A stretch of DNA of 45,807 nt from Henriciella sp. Lineage in GTDB: Bacteria; Pseudomonadota; Alphaproteobacteria; Caulobacterales; Hyphomonadaceae. The position numbers and the translations under genes were made by a program. The notes beneath the pieces were generated by a model, which was given only the letters and a program-made list of their open reading frames with translations, was not told where the DNA came from and made no database searches. Where the stretch lies: NCBI GenBank assembly GCA_029238175.1, contig JAQWGO010000001.1:1-45807 (forward strand). Reading direction: 5' to 3'. This document shows positions 22,671-33,314 of the stretch, piece after piece (within the stretch, counting starts at the first letter, position 1; each line of letters starts with the position of its first letter).

Positions 22671-24077
22671 TTACTGCTCTACCCCGATTGCCCATGCCCA
22701 TAGACCATCAGCAGACTTACCCTGCCATGCAGCATAGGCGACAGCGCCCTCACATCCAGCGGAACTCATCAAACGCTTTGTCCAATCATCGCCGGGTTCC
22801 ATCGTCGCCGCATGAATTCCCCATAGCAGCTGCGCCTGTCTCAACCGGGTCTTATCCAATGATCCGTAGAGGATGGGTTGCGCGCCGCGCACACGTGAAA
22901 ACTGTGCAAGGCGGAAAATATCGCCCGTTCGGAGTGCCAAGGGAACATCATTGCGCGTTGCAATTTCCATCGCCGCAACTGCAACCGTATCAATATCATT
23001 GCGGCATTCACCGCCGCCATCATATTGTTCCAAAGCTTGGCGATAATCATCCGCGCCCTCAACCGCGCGAATGATGCGATTCATAATTGCCACAGCCGTC
23101 GCAGGATGGCGGCCCACAGCAGTTTCAGCCGATAGCATAACAGCGTCAGCACCTTGATAGATTGCGGTCGCAACATCACTCGCTTCGGCGCGCGTTGGGG
23201 CAGCATTTTCAATCATGCTCTCCAACATCTGGGTCGCAACAATAACGGGCTTTCCCGCATTACGAGACACGCGAACAATACGGCGTTGGATCAGCGGCAC
23301 TTCTTCTGGTGGAAACTCAACCCCAAGGTCACCGCGAGCAATCATCACTGCATCGGTCGCATCAACGATAGCATCTAGATTATCAATGGCGGCAGGCTTC
23401 TCAAGCTTGGCAACAATCATCGCTTTATCACCAATGATCGCTCTGGCTTCTTCGATATCGGCAACGGTTTGGACGAAACTTAACGCAACAATATCGACGC
23501 CCATCTCAAGCGCGAATGCAAGGTCGCTATGATCTTTCTCAGACAGAGCCGGGACAGGCAGAGTTTTGCCCCGCACCGTAAACCCTTTTCGGTCTTTCAA
23601 AACGCCCGGAACATCGGCGCGAACCTTTGGCTTATCCCCGGCGCGAACGACCGTGAAAATAAGCAGCCCGTCATCAGCGAGGATGGTATCACCCTCTTCT
23701 AGGACAGATAAAATTTCCTTGCGCGGCACAGGGATCGTATCAGGCTGATCAGTCTCTTGCCCAACGACCAAATCAAATTCACTGCGAAAGCCAAGCTTCA
23801 ACTCGCCGCCCGGGAATTTTCCAACCCGGATTTTTGGGCCTTGAAGGTCTGCCAAAACCGCAAGTGGCCGTCCAAGCAACTCCTCAGTCATACGGATCGT
23901 ATCACAGGTACGCTTGTGCTTTTCCTGCTCGCCGTGGCTAAAGTTCAAGCGGAAAACATCTACGCCGGCTTCGGCGAGCAAGCGGATATTCGCTGAGGAT
24001 GAACTACCCGGTCCTAAAGTCGCAACAATCTTGGCACTGCGGCCTCGTAATCCTGATACTGAAGGCCGACCGATCAT
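22671..24077 (-). CDS. pyk: pyruvate kinase
   Basis: Converts phosphoenolpyruvate and ADP to pyruvate and ATP, the end of the Entner-Doudoroff route. The protein has 468 residues, normal. Seen: AKIVATLGPGSSS with the substrate-binding segment, FRLNFSHGE, DLQGPKIRVG, the catalytic Lys region in FVQTVADIEEAR and IVAKLEKPAAIDNLD, the active-site signature MIARGDLGVEFP, and VATQMLESMIENAAPTRAEASDVA. The C-terminal allosteric domain is shorter and divergent. Only 3 bases separate the eda stop (24081) from this ATG, so it is part of the zwf-edd-glk-eda operon. Confidence 0.97.
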   Translation of the reverse strand: MIGRPSVSGLRGRSAKIVATLGPGSSSSANIRLLAEAGVDVFRLNFSHGEQEKHKRTCDTIRMTEELLGRPLAVLADLQGPKIRVGKFPGGELKLGFRSEFDLVVGQETDQPDTIPVPRKEILSVLEEGDTILADDGLLIFTVVRAGDKPKVRADVPGVLKDRKGFTVRGKTLPVPALSEKDHSDLAFALEMGVDIVALSFVQTVADIEEARAIIGDKAMIVAKLEKPAAIDNLDAIVDATDAVMIARGDLGVEFPPEEVPLIQRRIVRVSRNAGKPVIVATQMLESMIENAAPTRAEASDVATAIYQGADAVMLSAETAVGRHPATAVAIMNRIIRAVEGADDYRQALEQYDGGGECRNDIDTVAVAAMEIATRNDVPLALRTGDIFRLAQFSRVRGAQPILYGSLDKTRLRQAQLLWGIHAATMEPGDDWTKRLMSSAGCEGAVAYAAWQGKSADGLWAWAIGVEQ

Positions 24078-24080
24078 GTC

Positions 24081-24722
24081 CTAAGTCCCTTTACCCAATT
24101 CAACAGCTTCGCGGACCTTGGCTTCGATTCCCGCCCAATCACCAGCCGCCATTTCAGCAGGCGAAGCGATCCACGTTCCACCCGCAGCGATAACGTTTGG
24201 CAATGTGAGATAGTCTCTCACATTATGCTGCTTAATCCCGCCAGTCGGCATGAAATCGATATGCGGCAAAGGCCCGCCAAGAGATTTAACGAAGTTCGCG
24301 CCGCCAGCGGCTTCGGCTGGGAAGAATTTCAGAACGCCATATCCCTCTTCAAACCGCGCCATGGCTTCGCTGGCGGTCGAAACGCCGGGAAGAATGACAC
24401 CGTCATGGTAGGCGAGCGCTTTAAGAAGATCAGGGCCGGCGCCTGGCGAGACCAAAAAGTCTGAGCCAGCTTTAAGCGCAGCATCGACATCACCCTCTGA
24501 ACAGATCGTACCTGCACCAACGAGCAAGGATGGCTCAGCCTGTTTCATCTCTCGAATAACTTCAAGTGCGACAGGCGTGCGAAGCGTAACTTCTGCACTT
24601 TTCAAACCACCAGCGACCAATGCGGCGGCTAAGGGTGCGGCATGCTCAACGGCTTCAACCGTAAGGACAGGTACAATTGGGGCACCATCAAGCGCTTGGC
24701 GGAACGTTGCTAGGTTGATCAT
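24081..24722 (-). CDS. eda: KDPG/KHG aldolase
   Basis: Cleaves 2-keto-3-deoxy-6-phosphogluconate to pyruvate and glyceraldehyde 3-phosphate, the key split of the Entner-Doudoroff pathway. The protein has 213 residues. The Schiff-base Lys is Lys132 in VLKFFPAE. The catalytic Glu is in SAEVTLRT (Glu44). The pyruvate-contact segment VGAGTI and the phosphate-binding MPTGGI are also present. The ATG overlaps the glk stop by 4 bases (ATGA), and pyk follows after 3 bases. No signal peptide, so cytoplasmic. Confidence 0.97.
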   Translation of the reverse strand: MINLATFRQALDGAPIVPVLTVEAVEHAAPLAAALVAGGLKSAEVTLRTPVALEVIREMKQAEPSLLVGAGTICSEGDVDAALKAGSDFLVSPGAGPDLLKALAYHDGVILPGVSTASEAMARFEEGYGVLKFFPAEAAGGANFVKSLGGPLPHIDFMPTGGIKQHNVRDYLTLPNVIAAGGTWIASPAEMAAGDWAGIEAKVREAVELGKGT

Positions 24723-25696
24723 TGCTCAACCTCCTCATCAAAATGTAGTGCTGCCGCTCCGATAAGGGCCGCTTGCCCCTCCATCAACAGACGAACCGGA
24801 ATAGGATCCATGTATGGACTCATAGGTCCGCGTTCGAAGAAACGCGCAAGGGCGCCGGACTGGCTGAGCCAGTCAACTAACCGTTCAGCGACGCCTCCGG
24901 TGATAACGACCCCGCCGCGCGTGCCATTTATCAACGCAGCATCACCTAGTGCGTCTAGCGTTGCACCCGCGCGGATCTCACATATATCGCGGCACAATTG
25001 ATCACCGCTAAGCGCCCGTTGCATTATTTCGGCGGGCGGAGTTTCAACCCACGCCTCACCATCAATCTCACAGAGCGCTTGGTGAACCGCATTCAAGCCT
25101 GAGCCTGACAAAACCAATTCTTTAGATACATATCCGTGCGTCTTGCGCAGACGTTGAGTCAAAGCCCATTCACGGTCATTTCTAGCTGCAAATGCGGCAT
25201 GGCCGCCCTCGCCTGTCATAACTTTCCAACCGCGATCACCCTCAGGAAGCAAAGTCGCCATGCCGAGCCCCGTTCCCGGTCCGGCAACAAGTATAGGCGT
25301 GCGTTCTTCGGGAACATCGCCCTTGTGAAGAACACGGAAGCTTGAATCAGGTAGCTCAGGGATGGAGCGCGCCATCGCCGCATAATCATTGACTAAACGC
25401 ACACGATCAAAGGCAAGTTTCGATGCGAGCGCTTTGCTATTCACGGTCCAATTGCGATTGGTCAGGCTGACAATGCCGTCGCTAACTGGTCCAGCGAAAG
25501 CAAACAGGGCTTTATTCGGTCGATTGTTTCCGAGGCCACGCAAATACTGCTTCAAAGCGTCTTCGAAGCTACAAAAATCATCACCGGGCATGACCGCGAT
25601 ATCATTAACTTCAAGATGACCCGCAAAGCCTAATTTAGCCCGCGCAAAGCGAACATTTGTGCCGCCGATATCGCCAACGAGTACACTATCCGGCAT
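24719..25696 (-). CDS. glk: glucokinase
   Basis: Phosphorylates glucose to glucose 6-phosphate with ATP, feeding zwf. The protein has 325 residues, of the proteobacterial Glk family (PF02685 type). Seen: the ATP-phosphate motif VGDIGGTNVRFA at 7-18, FAFAGPVSDG, the catalytic Asp region VNDYAAMA, VAGPGTGLGMA, TGEGGHAAFA with the glucose-contact Glu, and GGVVITGGVAERL near the C-terminus. Its ATG overlaps the edd stop by one base (TGATG) and its stop overlaps eda, so it is translationally coupled on both sides. Confidence 0.96.
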   Translation of the reverse strand: MPDSVLVGDIGGTNVRFARAKLGFAGHLEVNDIAVMPGDDFCSFEDALKQYLRGLGNNRPNKALFAFAGPVSDGIVSLTNRNWTVNSKALASKLAFDRVRLVNDYAAMARSIPELPDSSFRVLHKGDVPEERTPILVAGPGTGLGMATLLPEGDRGWKVMTGEGGHAAFAARNDREWALTQRLRKTHGYVSKELVLSGSGLNAVHQALCEIDGEAWVETPPAEIMQRALSGDQLCRDICEIRAGATLDALGDAALINGTRGGVVITGGVAERLVDWLSQSGALARFFERGPMSPYMDPIPVRLLMEGQAALIGAAALHFDEEVEQ

Positions 25697-27522
25697 CAGC
25701 TCGTCCCCAGCATCGAAAAGATGCTTCCACCTTGCTCAGAATTGCTAACTGAACCGCGCAAGCCAGCGAATAGCTCTCGTCCAAGCCCCATCGCGCTTTG
25801 ATTTGGACGAAAGACAACAGCCTCCCGCGCATCAAATTCTTCATCAGTAACTTTAATTGTGAGCTCGCCGGTCGTCGCATCCAAGCGAATGACATCGCCA
25901 TCGACAACACGCGCAAGGGGGCCGCCGCGGGATGCTTCTGGCCCGACATGAATAGCGGCAGGAAATTTGCCCGACGCCCCAGACATACGTCCATCCGTTA
26001 CCAAGGCGACTTTATAGCCTTTATCCTGCAACGCGCCCAGCGGAGCAGACAAAGCATGTAACTCTGGCATTCCATTGGCCGCTGGGCCCTGAAAGCGCAC
26101 CACGATAACAACGTCGCGGTCCAACTCTCCGGCTTTGAAGGCGGCTTTTACCGCGTCTTGGTGATCGAAAACACGGCATGGGGCTTCGGTAATATGACGA
26201 TCTGGCTTAACCGCCGAGACCTTGATCACACCGCGGCCTAGCTTACCATCGAGCATTTGGACACCGCCGGTGGCCGCAAACGGGTCTGTATAGGGACGAA
26301 TGATCTCCAAATCACCGCTCTCGGCTGGCGCCTCACGCCATTTCAGATCATCGCCGTCCAAGTACGGCTCTTGACTATAGGTTGATATGGGCCCCGCCAC
26401 GCCCATGGCGTTACCGTTCATCAACCCGGCTTCGAGGAGCTGGCGAACCACAAAACCCATTCCGCCAGCAGCATGAAAATGGTTCACATCAGCCGGGCCA
26501 TTTGGATATATCTTACACAGCAAAGGTACGACGGCGCTGATTTCCGCGAAGTCTTCCAATGTGATTTCGAAGCCAGCAGCAGCAGCCATAGCAGGCAAGT
26601 GAAGCGTGTGGTTGGTTGAGCCACCCGTGGCCATCAAACCGACAATCGCATTCACAAAAGTAGCAGCGCTTACCATTTCACCAAGAGGAGCGTATTCACC
26701 CTTCACAGAACTGCTGAGCACTTGCCGAACGGTCCCCCGCGTCAGCGCTTCGCGAAGCTTTGTTTTCGGATTTGGAAATGCCGCACCGGGAAGGTGGAAG
26801 CCCATGACTTCCATCATCATCTGGTTCGAGTTTGCAGTCCCGTAGAACGTGCAAGTACCCTGTGTGTGATAGCTTGCAGCCTCAACTTTGAGCAGCTCTT
26901 CACGGCCGACATTGCCAAGCGCAAACTCTTGGCGGACGCGTTGCTTTTCGGGGTTGGGCAAGCCCGAAGGCATTGGGCCAGCAGGTACCATCACATGCGG
27001 CAACCACCCAAAGCGCAATGCCGCGATTACCAGTCCCGGAATAATCTTATCGCAAACGCCAAGATGCAGCACGCCATCATACATGTCGTGGCTCATTGAA
27101 ACAGCGCTCGCCATGGCGATCACATCCCGAGAGAAGAGCGACAATTCCATGCCGTCTTGGCCTTGCGTGACACCATCACACATCGCGGGCACGCCGCCAG
27201 CAACCTGCGCTGTTGCTGTATTTTTGCGCGCTTCATCGCGGATAATTTCTGGATAGTGTTCGAATGGCGCATGCGCCGAGAGCATATCATTATAGCTTGT
27301 GACAACGCCCACATTCGGCCAACCACCACCAAGCAGTTCAGCCTTATCCATGACGGCACAGCCCGCGGAGGCGTGCGCAAGATTGCCCTCGGTGAGTTTC
27401 GCACGCGCATAGCCGTCCGGCTTTCGTGCGCGGATCATTTCAAGATAGGCGGCGCGGCTATCAGCGCTTCGATCTTCAATTCGCTTTGTGACGCTCGCAA
27501 TTACCGGATGTAGCTCAGTCAT
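25696..27522 (-). CDS. edd: 6-phosphogluconate dehydratase
   Basis: Dehydrates 6-phosphogluconate to KDPG; an Fe-S enzyme of the IlvD/Edd family. The start is ATG 27522 (MTELHPVIASVTKRIEDRS), with GGGAG in front; the longer frame has no such site. The protein has 608 residues, the usual length. Seen: the first Cys region SAGCAVMDKAELLGGG, PAMCDGVTQGQDGMELSLFSRD, the LGVCDKIIPG Fe-S Cys, TGGSTNHTLHLPA, DGRMSGASGKFPAAIHV, and ALVTDGRMSG, all family signatures. It overlaps the zwf 3' end by 8 bases and the glk start by 1. Confidence 0.97.
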   Translation of the reverse strand: MTELHPVIASVTKRIEDRSADSRAAYLEMIRARKPDGYARAKLTEGNLAHASAGCAVMDKAELLGGGWPNVGVVTSYNDMLSAHAPFEHYPEIIRDEARKNTATAQVAGGVPAMCDGVTQGQDGMELSLFSRDVIAMASAVSMSHDMYDGVLHLGVCDKIIPGLVIAALRFGWLPHVMVPAGPMPSGLPNPEKQRVRQEFALGNVGREELLKVEAASYHTQGTCTFYGTANSNQMMMEVMGFHLPGAAFPNPKTKLREALTRGTVRQVLSSSVKGEYAPLGEMVSAATFVNAIVGLMATGGSTNHTLHLPAMAAAAGFEITLEDFAEISAVVPLLCKIYPNGPADVNHFHAAGGMGFVVRQLLEAGLMNGNAMGVAGPISTYSQEPYLDGDDLKWREAPAESGDLEIIRPYTDPFAATGGVQMLDGKLGRGVIKVSAVKPDRHITEAPCRVFDHQDAVKAAFKAGELDRDVVIVVRFQGPAANGMPELHALSAPLGALQDKGYKVALVTDGRMSGASGKFPAAIHVGPEASRGGPLARVVDGDVIRLDATTGELTIKVTDEEFDAREAVVFRPNQSAMGLGRELFAGLRGSVSNSEQGGSIFSMLGTS

Positions 27523-28993
27523 CTTTGATCTCCCACCAATCGCGATCATCACGGCGCAGCATCATGCGCGCTTCGACTGGCCCATCCTCAACGCCCGCCT
27601 GATATGTATGCATCGGCGTTTCAGCTTCCTGCCAAGCCTCTAACAACCCGTCGACCCACTTCCAAGCCGCTTCGACTTCTTCCCGCCGCATAAAGAGCGA
27701 AAGATTGCCCCGCACAACATCCATTAGGAGGCGCTCATAGGCATCTGGGTATCGGACTTGGAAATTATCTTCGTAAGAAAGATCCATCGGAAGTGATTTG
27801 ATGCGCAAACCGCCCGGGCCGGGTTCTTTAATCTGCAGATATAGTTTCACGCCTTCATCTGGCTGGACATTGATGACCAGTCGGTTGGATTGGCCATGGC
27901 CCTTAGACTGACCAAACATCGCATGCGGTGCCGGTCTGAATTGTATGACAATTTCAGAATGCCGCCCCTTCATGCGCTTTCCTGTACGCAGGTAAAATGG
28001 CACGCGGGCCCAGCGCCAATTATCAACCGTCGCTTTTAGTGCGACGAAAGTCTCGGTGTCGCTGTCGCGGCCCAATTCCTCCAGATAACCACCAACGGCT
28101 TCGCCCTTGACGGAACCGGCTTTATATTGCGCCCGCACTGAATTTTTACTGACTTTATCCTTGGTCATCGGGCGAAGCGCCTCAAGGACCTTAATCTTTT
28201 CAACCCGGATCGCATCGCCATCGATTGAATTCGGCGGTTCCATCGCGATCAGGCAGAGAAGCTGGAGCAAATGGTTTTGCACCATATCGCGTAGCGCGCC
28301 GGACCCATCATAGTAGCCAGCCCTCTCGCCGACGCCGTAATGCTCAGCCACCGTGATTTGAATATGGTCGATCGCCGTACGATTCCAAAGCGGCTCAAAC
28401 AGTGAGTTGGCAAAGCGCAGGACCATGAGGTTCTGAACCGTTTCTTTGCCGAGATAGTGATCGATCCGGTAGATACACTCTTCGCAAAAAACCGCGCCGA
28501 CACCTTCGTTAATCTCGCGCGCTGATACGAGATCAGTTCCAATCGGTTTTTCTAGCACAACGCGGCTATTGCCGTCGGAAAGGCCAACTTTTCCGAGCGC
28601 CTGACAGATCGGCACATAAATCTTCGGCGTTACGGCTAAGTAGAAAATACAAGGACGCTCAGGATCAAGCGTGAGCAAGCTTTTCAAGGCTTCCCAATCA
28701 GCTTTGGGATCAGTGGCATCCATCGCAACATAAGCGAGGTGCTTTTCAAACTTCTTCCACTCAGTCTTATCGAGTTTCTCAGGCGTTGCTTCCTCACATG
28801 CATCAAACGCAAAAGCCTTAAATGCCGAATCGTCCATGTCAGATCGCGACACACCGATTATACGTGAGTTTTCAGGTATCTGGCCGTCTGCCCAACGGTG
28901 ATAAAGCGCAGGCATCAGCTTGCGACGGGATAAATCTCCCGTGCCACCAAAGATAACGATGTCGAACGAGCCGACGGGAATGAACTCCGCCAT
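27515..28993 (-). CDS. zwf: glucose-6-phosphate dehydrogenase
   Basis: First enzyme of the oxidative branch: converts glucose 6-phosphate to 6-phosphogluconolactone with NAD(P)+. The protein has 492 residues, normal. The dinucleotide motif GGTGDLSRRK is at 16-25, EKPIGTD at about 148-154, and the substrate-binding, active-site motif RIDHYLGKE at 176-184. It heads the operon zwf-edd-glk-eda-pyk. The usual pgl gene (lactonase) is absent from the cluster. An AAGGGAG ribosome binding site precedes ATG 28993. A candidate promoter and operator palindrome lie at 29026-29056. Confidence 0.97.
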   Translation of the reverse strand: MAEFIPVGSFDIVIFGGTGDLSRRKLMPALYHRWADGQIPENSRIIGVSRSDMDDSAFKAFAFDACEEATPEKLDKTEWKKFEKHLAYVAMDATDPKADWEALKSLLTLDPERPCIFYLAVTPKIYVPICQALGKVGLSDGNSRVVLEKPIGTDLVSAREINEGVGAVFCEECIYRIDHYLGKETVQNLMVLRFANSLFEPLWNRTAIDHIQITVAEHYGVGERAGYYDGSGALRDMVQNHLLQLLCLIAMEPPNSIDGDAIRVEKIKVLEALRPMTKDKVSKNSVRAQYKAGSVKGEAVGGYLEELGRDSDTETFVALKATVDNWRWARVPFYLRTGKRMKGRHSEIVIQFRPAPHAMFGQSKGHGQSNRLVINVQPDEGVKLYLQIKEPGPGGLRIKSLPMDLSYEDNFQVRYPDAYERLLMDVVRGNLSLFMRREEVEAAWKWVDGLLEAWQEAETPMHTYQAGVEDGPVEARMMLRRDDRDWWEIKDD

Positions 28994-29025
28994 ATTGCTC
29001 CCTTACAAGTCTTATATTTTGACCA

Positions 29026-29056
29026 AAGATATGCCCCTACGTGACAGCGGTGTCAA
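29026..29056 (-). promoter_or_regulatory. candidate zwf-operon promoter overlapping a palindromic operator
   Basis: On the minus strand a perfect -35 TTGACA (29056-29051) and a -10 TATCTT (29031-29026) are separated by 19 bases. The -35 lies in a perfect inverted repeat TGACA-CCGC-TGTCA (29042-29055). A repressor bound there would block the polymerase. This is inference; the spacer is slightly long. Confidence 0.45.
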
Positions 29057-29154
29057 CGTATTCAACCCTAAATGTAAACGAAATCTCTCCACCAGTCGGC
29101 AAACTCGCCGTCCTCTTGAAACCGCAATTAAATTCGGATTTGCTAGTCGGGGTG

Positions 29155-30918
29155 ATGAGATTTGTGCGTGACCTGATCATCTTTACGCTTTTGCTGTCTT
29201 CAGTGTGGAGCTTCGGCGCGCCATCGGCCTTTGCCGAAAATAGACATATCGGGCAGCAAGTCTGCGCCTTAACCCAGGCGGAAGGGCTCTCACCAGATGA
29301 AGCGCTATACTATAGTGGATCGTTCGACTGCTCAGATAGGGCTCTAAGCGCGCAGAGTACGCATGTTTGGCTGTTGATTGATGTTCGCGATTTACAGGGG
29401 CGATATTCTGACCCGGCGCTACGCCTGCGCATGTCATACCATGAAGATATTTCTCTATCACTGGTATCGAACGGAAAAATCGTCTCTGAAAAGCACTATC
29501 CAGCCGATGAGCTTCGCAATTTCACATTAATTCCTGACGCGTTGGTGCTGCCATTTGATCAAACGCTTGACCAAGACGTGGACCAAATTTTGGTGGGCAT
29601 TGAAGAAGTTTGGGACATGACCAATTGGCGCGACATTGCCATTGTCAGTGAAAGCGTCGAAAAACGCCACCATCTCAGAAATGCCGTCATATATAGCTTG
29701 CTGACGGGTCTGCTGATTACACCCTTAATCCTAACCGCATTGGTGTATTTTGCGCTTAGAATGGCTTTCCTGCCTTACCATTTTGGCATGATCCTATTTG
29801 GTTTGATCTATGGATTCTCTTGGTCAGGCCTGATCTTTGTTTTACCTTTCGAGATCACGCCCATCATTCGCTCCACGATCAATCATACCTCAATTCCAAT
29901 TGCCTTTTTCTTTGCTTGCCTTCTCACCAGAGAGCTTTGCGGCAGGGAAAACATCAGCAAAGCGTGGTCTACCCGTCTTTTCCTTGGCGGAATTACGCCG
30001 GTTATCACATCGTTTATCTTAATCGCGGTTGCGCCAGAGTTTAGCCATTATGGCTCCATTATATACCATGTAGGCTTCCTGTTACCCCTGATGGCGATAA
30101 CTGGAACGCTTATCATCGGCAGCAAGAACGGATTACGAATCTGCCAAATTCAGCTTATCGCATGGTCGCCAATGATCGCTTATGTGAGCCTTCGGATTCT
30201 TCGCGGCACAGACATCATTCAGCCGAGCCTCATCACTCAGTACGGGCTGTACCCCTCACTCCTGATTGAGGCCCTGCTAACATCGAGTGTTATTTGTTGG
30301 AGAATTTTCCAAATACGAAAAGAACGCGATAGCGCGTTGATGAGGCAAAGCGTGCTCAGCGATCTTGCCAATGCAGACGCACTAACGGGGGCGCTTAACC
30401 GACGCGCGTTCATAGAAGGCTTCAACCATGTGGTCGCAGCTGGCCCTATGAGAAATCGGGTTATTTCACTTCTGACACTAGATCTTGATCACTTCAAAGG
30501 CGTGAATGACGCCCACGGGCATGCGGTTGGCGATGAAGTGCTAAAAGGGATCACTCACATCCTAAAGTCTCAATGCCGAGGTGAAGATTTATGCGCGCGG
30601 TTTGGCGGCGAAGAATTCAGTATTCTTCTGATCACATCCTCAAGTGCTGCTGCGGACGCCTGCGCCAACCGTCTGCGCAGCGCGATTGAAGAGCATAGCT
30701 TCCCAATCGCCGGAAAAGTCACGGCCAGTGTGGGTCTAGTGCGAGTTGACCCTGAAGCCCCTGTACCTTTCGAAAGCTGGTATAATGCCGCTGATAAAGC
30801 CCTCTATGTGGCAAAGTCTAAAGGCAGGAACCGGGTTCAGCGCAGCGGCTGGTCACCCGATTATGCCTCACAAGCTGACCAAGCCTATGCGGCAGGTTGG
30901 CAGATCAAAAAGGCATAA
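29155..30918 (+). CDS. 7TMR-DISM-like membrane diguanylate cyclase (GGDEF)
   Basis: Makes cyclic di-GMP from two GTP. I start at ATG 29155, which begins a signal peptide (MRFVRDLIIFTLLLSSVWS to AFA); the longer frame from GTG 29041 runs through the putative zwf promoter. The protein has 587 residues: a periplasmic sensor domain (about 30-185), about seven transmembrane helices (about 190-405) as in 7TMR-DISM receptors, then GGDEF. The GGDEF domain contains DALTGALNRRAF, LDLDHFKGVNDAHGHAVGD and the active-site loop as GGEEF (484-488), a functional variant. An RxxD inhibitory site (RGED) lies 5 residues before it, so product inhibition is likely. It is divergent from the zwf operon. The signal is unknown. 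Confidence 0.9.
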   Translation: MRFVRDLIIFTLLLSSVWSFGAPSAFAENRHIGQQVCALTQAEGLSPDEALYYSGSFDCSDRALSAQSTHVWLLIDVRDLQGRYSDPALRLRMSYHEDISLSLVSNGKIVSEKHYPADELRNFTLIPDALVLPFDQTLDQDVDQILVGIEEVWDMTNWRDIAIVSESVEKRHHLRNAVIYSLLTGLLITPLILTALVYFALRMAFLPYHFGMILFGLIYGFSWSGLIFVLPFEITPIIRSTINHTSIPIAFFFACLLTRELCGRENISKAWSTRLFLGGITPVITSFILIAVAPEFSHYGSIIYHVGFLLPLMAITGTLIIGSKNGLRICQIQLIAWSPMIAYVSLRILRGTDIIQPSLITQYGLYPSLLIEALLTSSVICWRIFQIRKERDSALMRQSVLSDLANADALTGALNRRAFIEGFNHVVAAGPMRNRVISLLTLDLDHFKGVNDAHGHAVGDEVLKGITHILKSQCRGEDLCARFGGEEFSILLITSSSAAADACANRLRSAIEEHSFPIAGKVTASVGLVRVDPEAPVPFESWYNAADKALYVAKSKGRNRVQRSGWSPDYASQADQAYAAGWQIKKA

Positions 30919-30920
30919 AA

Positions 30921-30954
30921 AAAGCCCCGCCTAATTGGCAGGGCTTTGTCTTTT
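30921..30954. terminator. intrinsic terminator between dgc and ilvC
   Basis: AAAGCCCCGCC / GGCAGGGCTTT stem with one mismatch and a TAATT loop, followed by GTCTTTT, 3 bases after the diguanylate cyclase stop. The A-rich left flank means it can also end the ilv transcript on the minus strand. Confidence 0.75.
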
Positions 30955-30970
30955 AGATGTCCATCAGTGA

Positions 30971-32756
<1,786 letters not shown>

Positions 32757-32757
<1 letters not shown>

Positions 32758-33314
32758 CAGCCAGCTTGCGCCCCGCGCTTAATCGACAGAACGCCCGTGC
32801 GACTAACTTCAACCAGCCCAAGTGGTTTCATCAAAGCGCAAAACTGATCGATTTTGTCGCTAACTCCGGTTAGCTCAAAAATGAAACTCTCATTTGTCGT
32901 ATCGATGACGCGCGCGCGGAAAATCTCAGAAAGACGCAAGGCTTCAACCCGTTTATCGCCCGTACCGGCAACCTTGATGAGCGCCAGCTCACGCTCAACC
33001 CCGCGTTTTGACTTGGTAATGTCGGTCACGTTCGCAACAGGGACCAGCCGCAAAAGCAGCGCCTCAATCTGAAGCAGCGTATGTGCCGACCCATTCGTGA
33101 CGATCGTAATCCGGGAACGGTGCTTACGGCGGTCGACTTCCGCTACGGTGAGGCTCTCAATATTGTATCCACGTGCAGAGAACAGACCGACGACACGGCC
33201 CAACACGCCGGGTTCGTTGTCGACGATAACTGCAAGCGTGCGGCGCTCTTCAACTTCATCAACATGGCTCATATCATAGGCACTTGCTGGAATGGATTGC
33301 ACCGTATCGGTCAT
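32757..33314 (-). CDS. ilvN: acetolactate synthase small (regulatory) subunit
   Basis: Regulatory subunit of acetohydroxyacid synthase, conferring valine feedback. The protein has 185 residues: an N-terminal ACT domain (about 25-100, with AVIVDNEPGVLGRVVGLFSARGYNIESLTVAEVD) and the C-terminal ALS_ss_C domain (about 110-180, with ALIKV, EIFRARVID and GVSDKIDQF). The ACT valine-site glycines (NEPGVLGRV) are present, so feedback control is expected. Its ATG overlaps the preceding gene's stop by 4 bases and its stop overlaps the wecG-like gene by 1. Could equally be named ilvH. Confidence 0.95.

Noticed and set aside
22664-23074. Plus-strand frame of 136 codons opposite pyk
   Set aside because: Pyk on the minus strand is certain; the plus frame shows no domain or start signal.
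29041-29154. Longer diguanylate cyclase from the GTG at 29041
   Set aside because: The extra 38 residues hide the signal peptide and would overlap the putative zwf promoter and operator.
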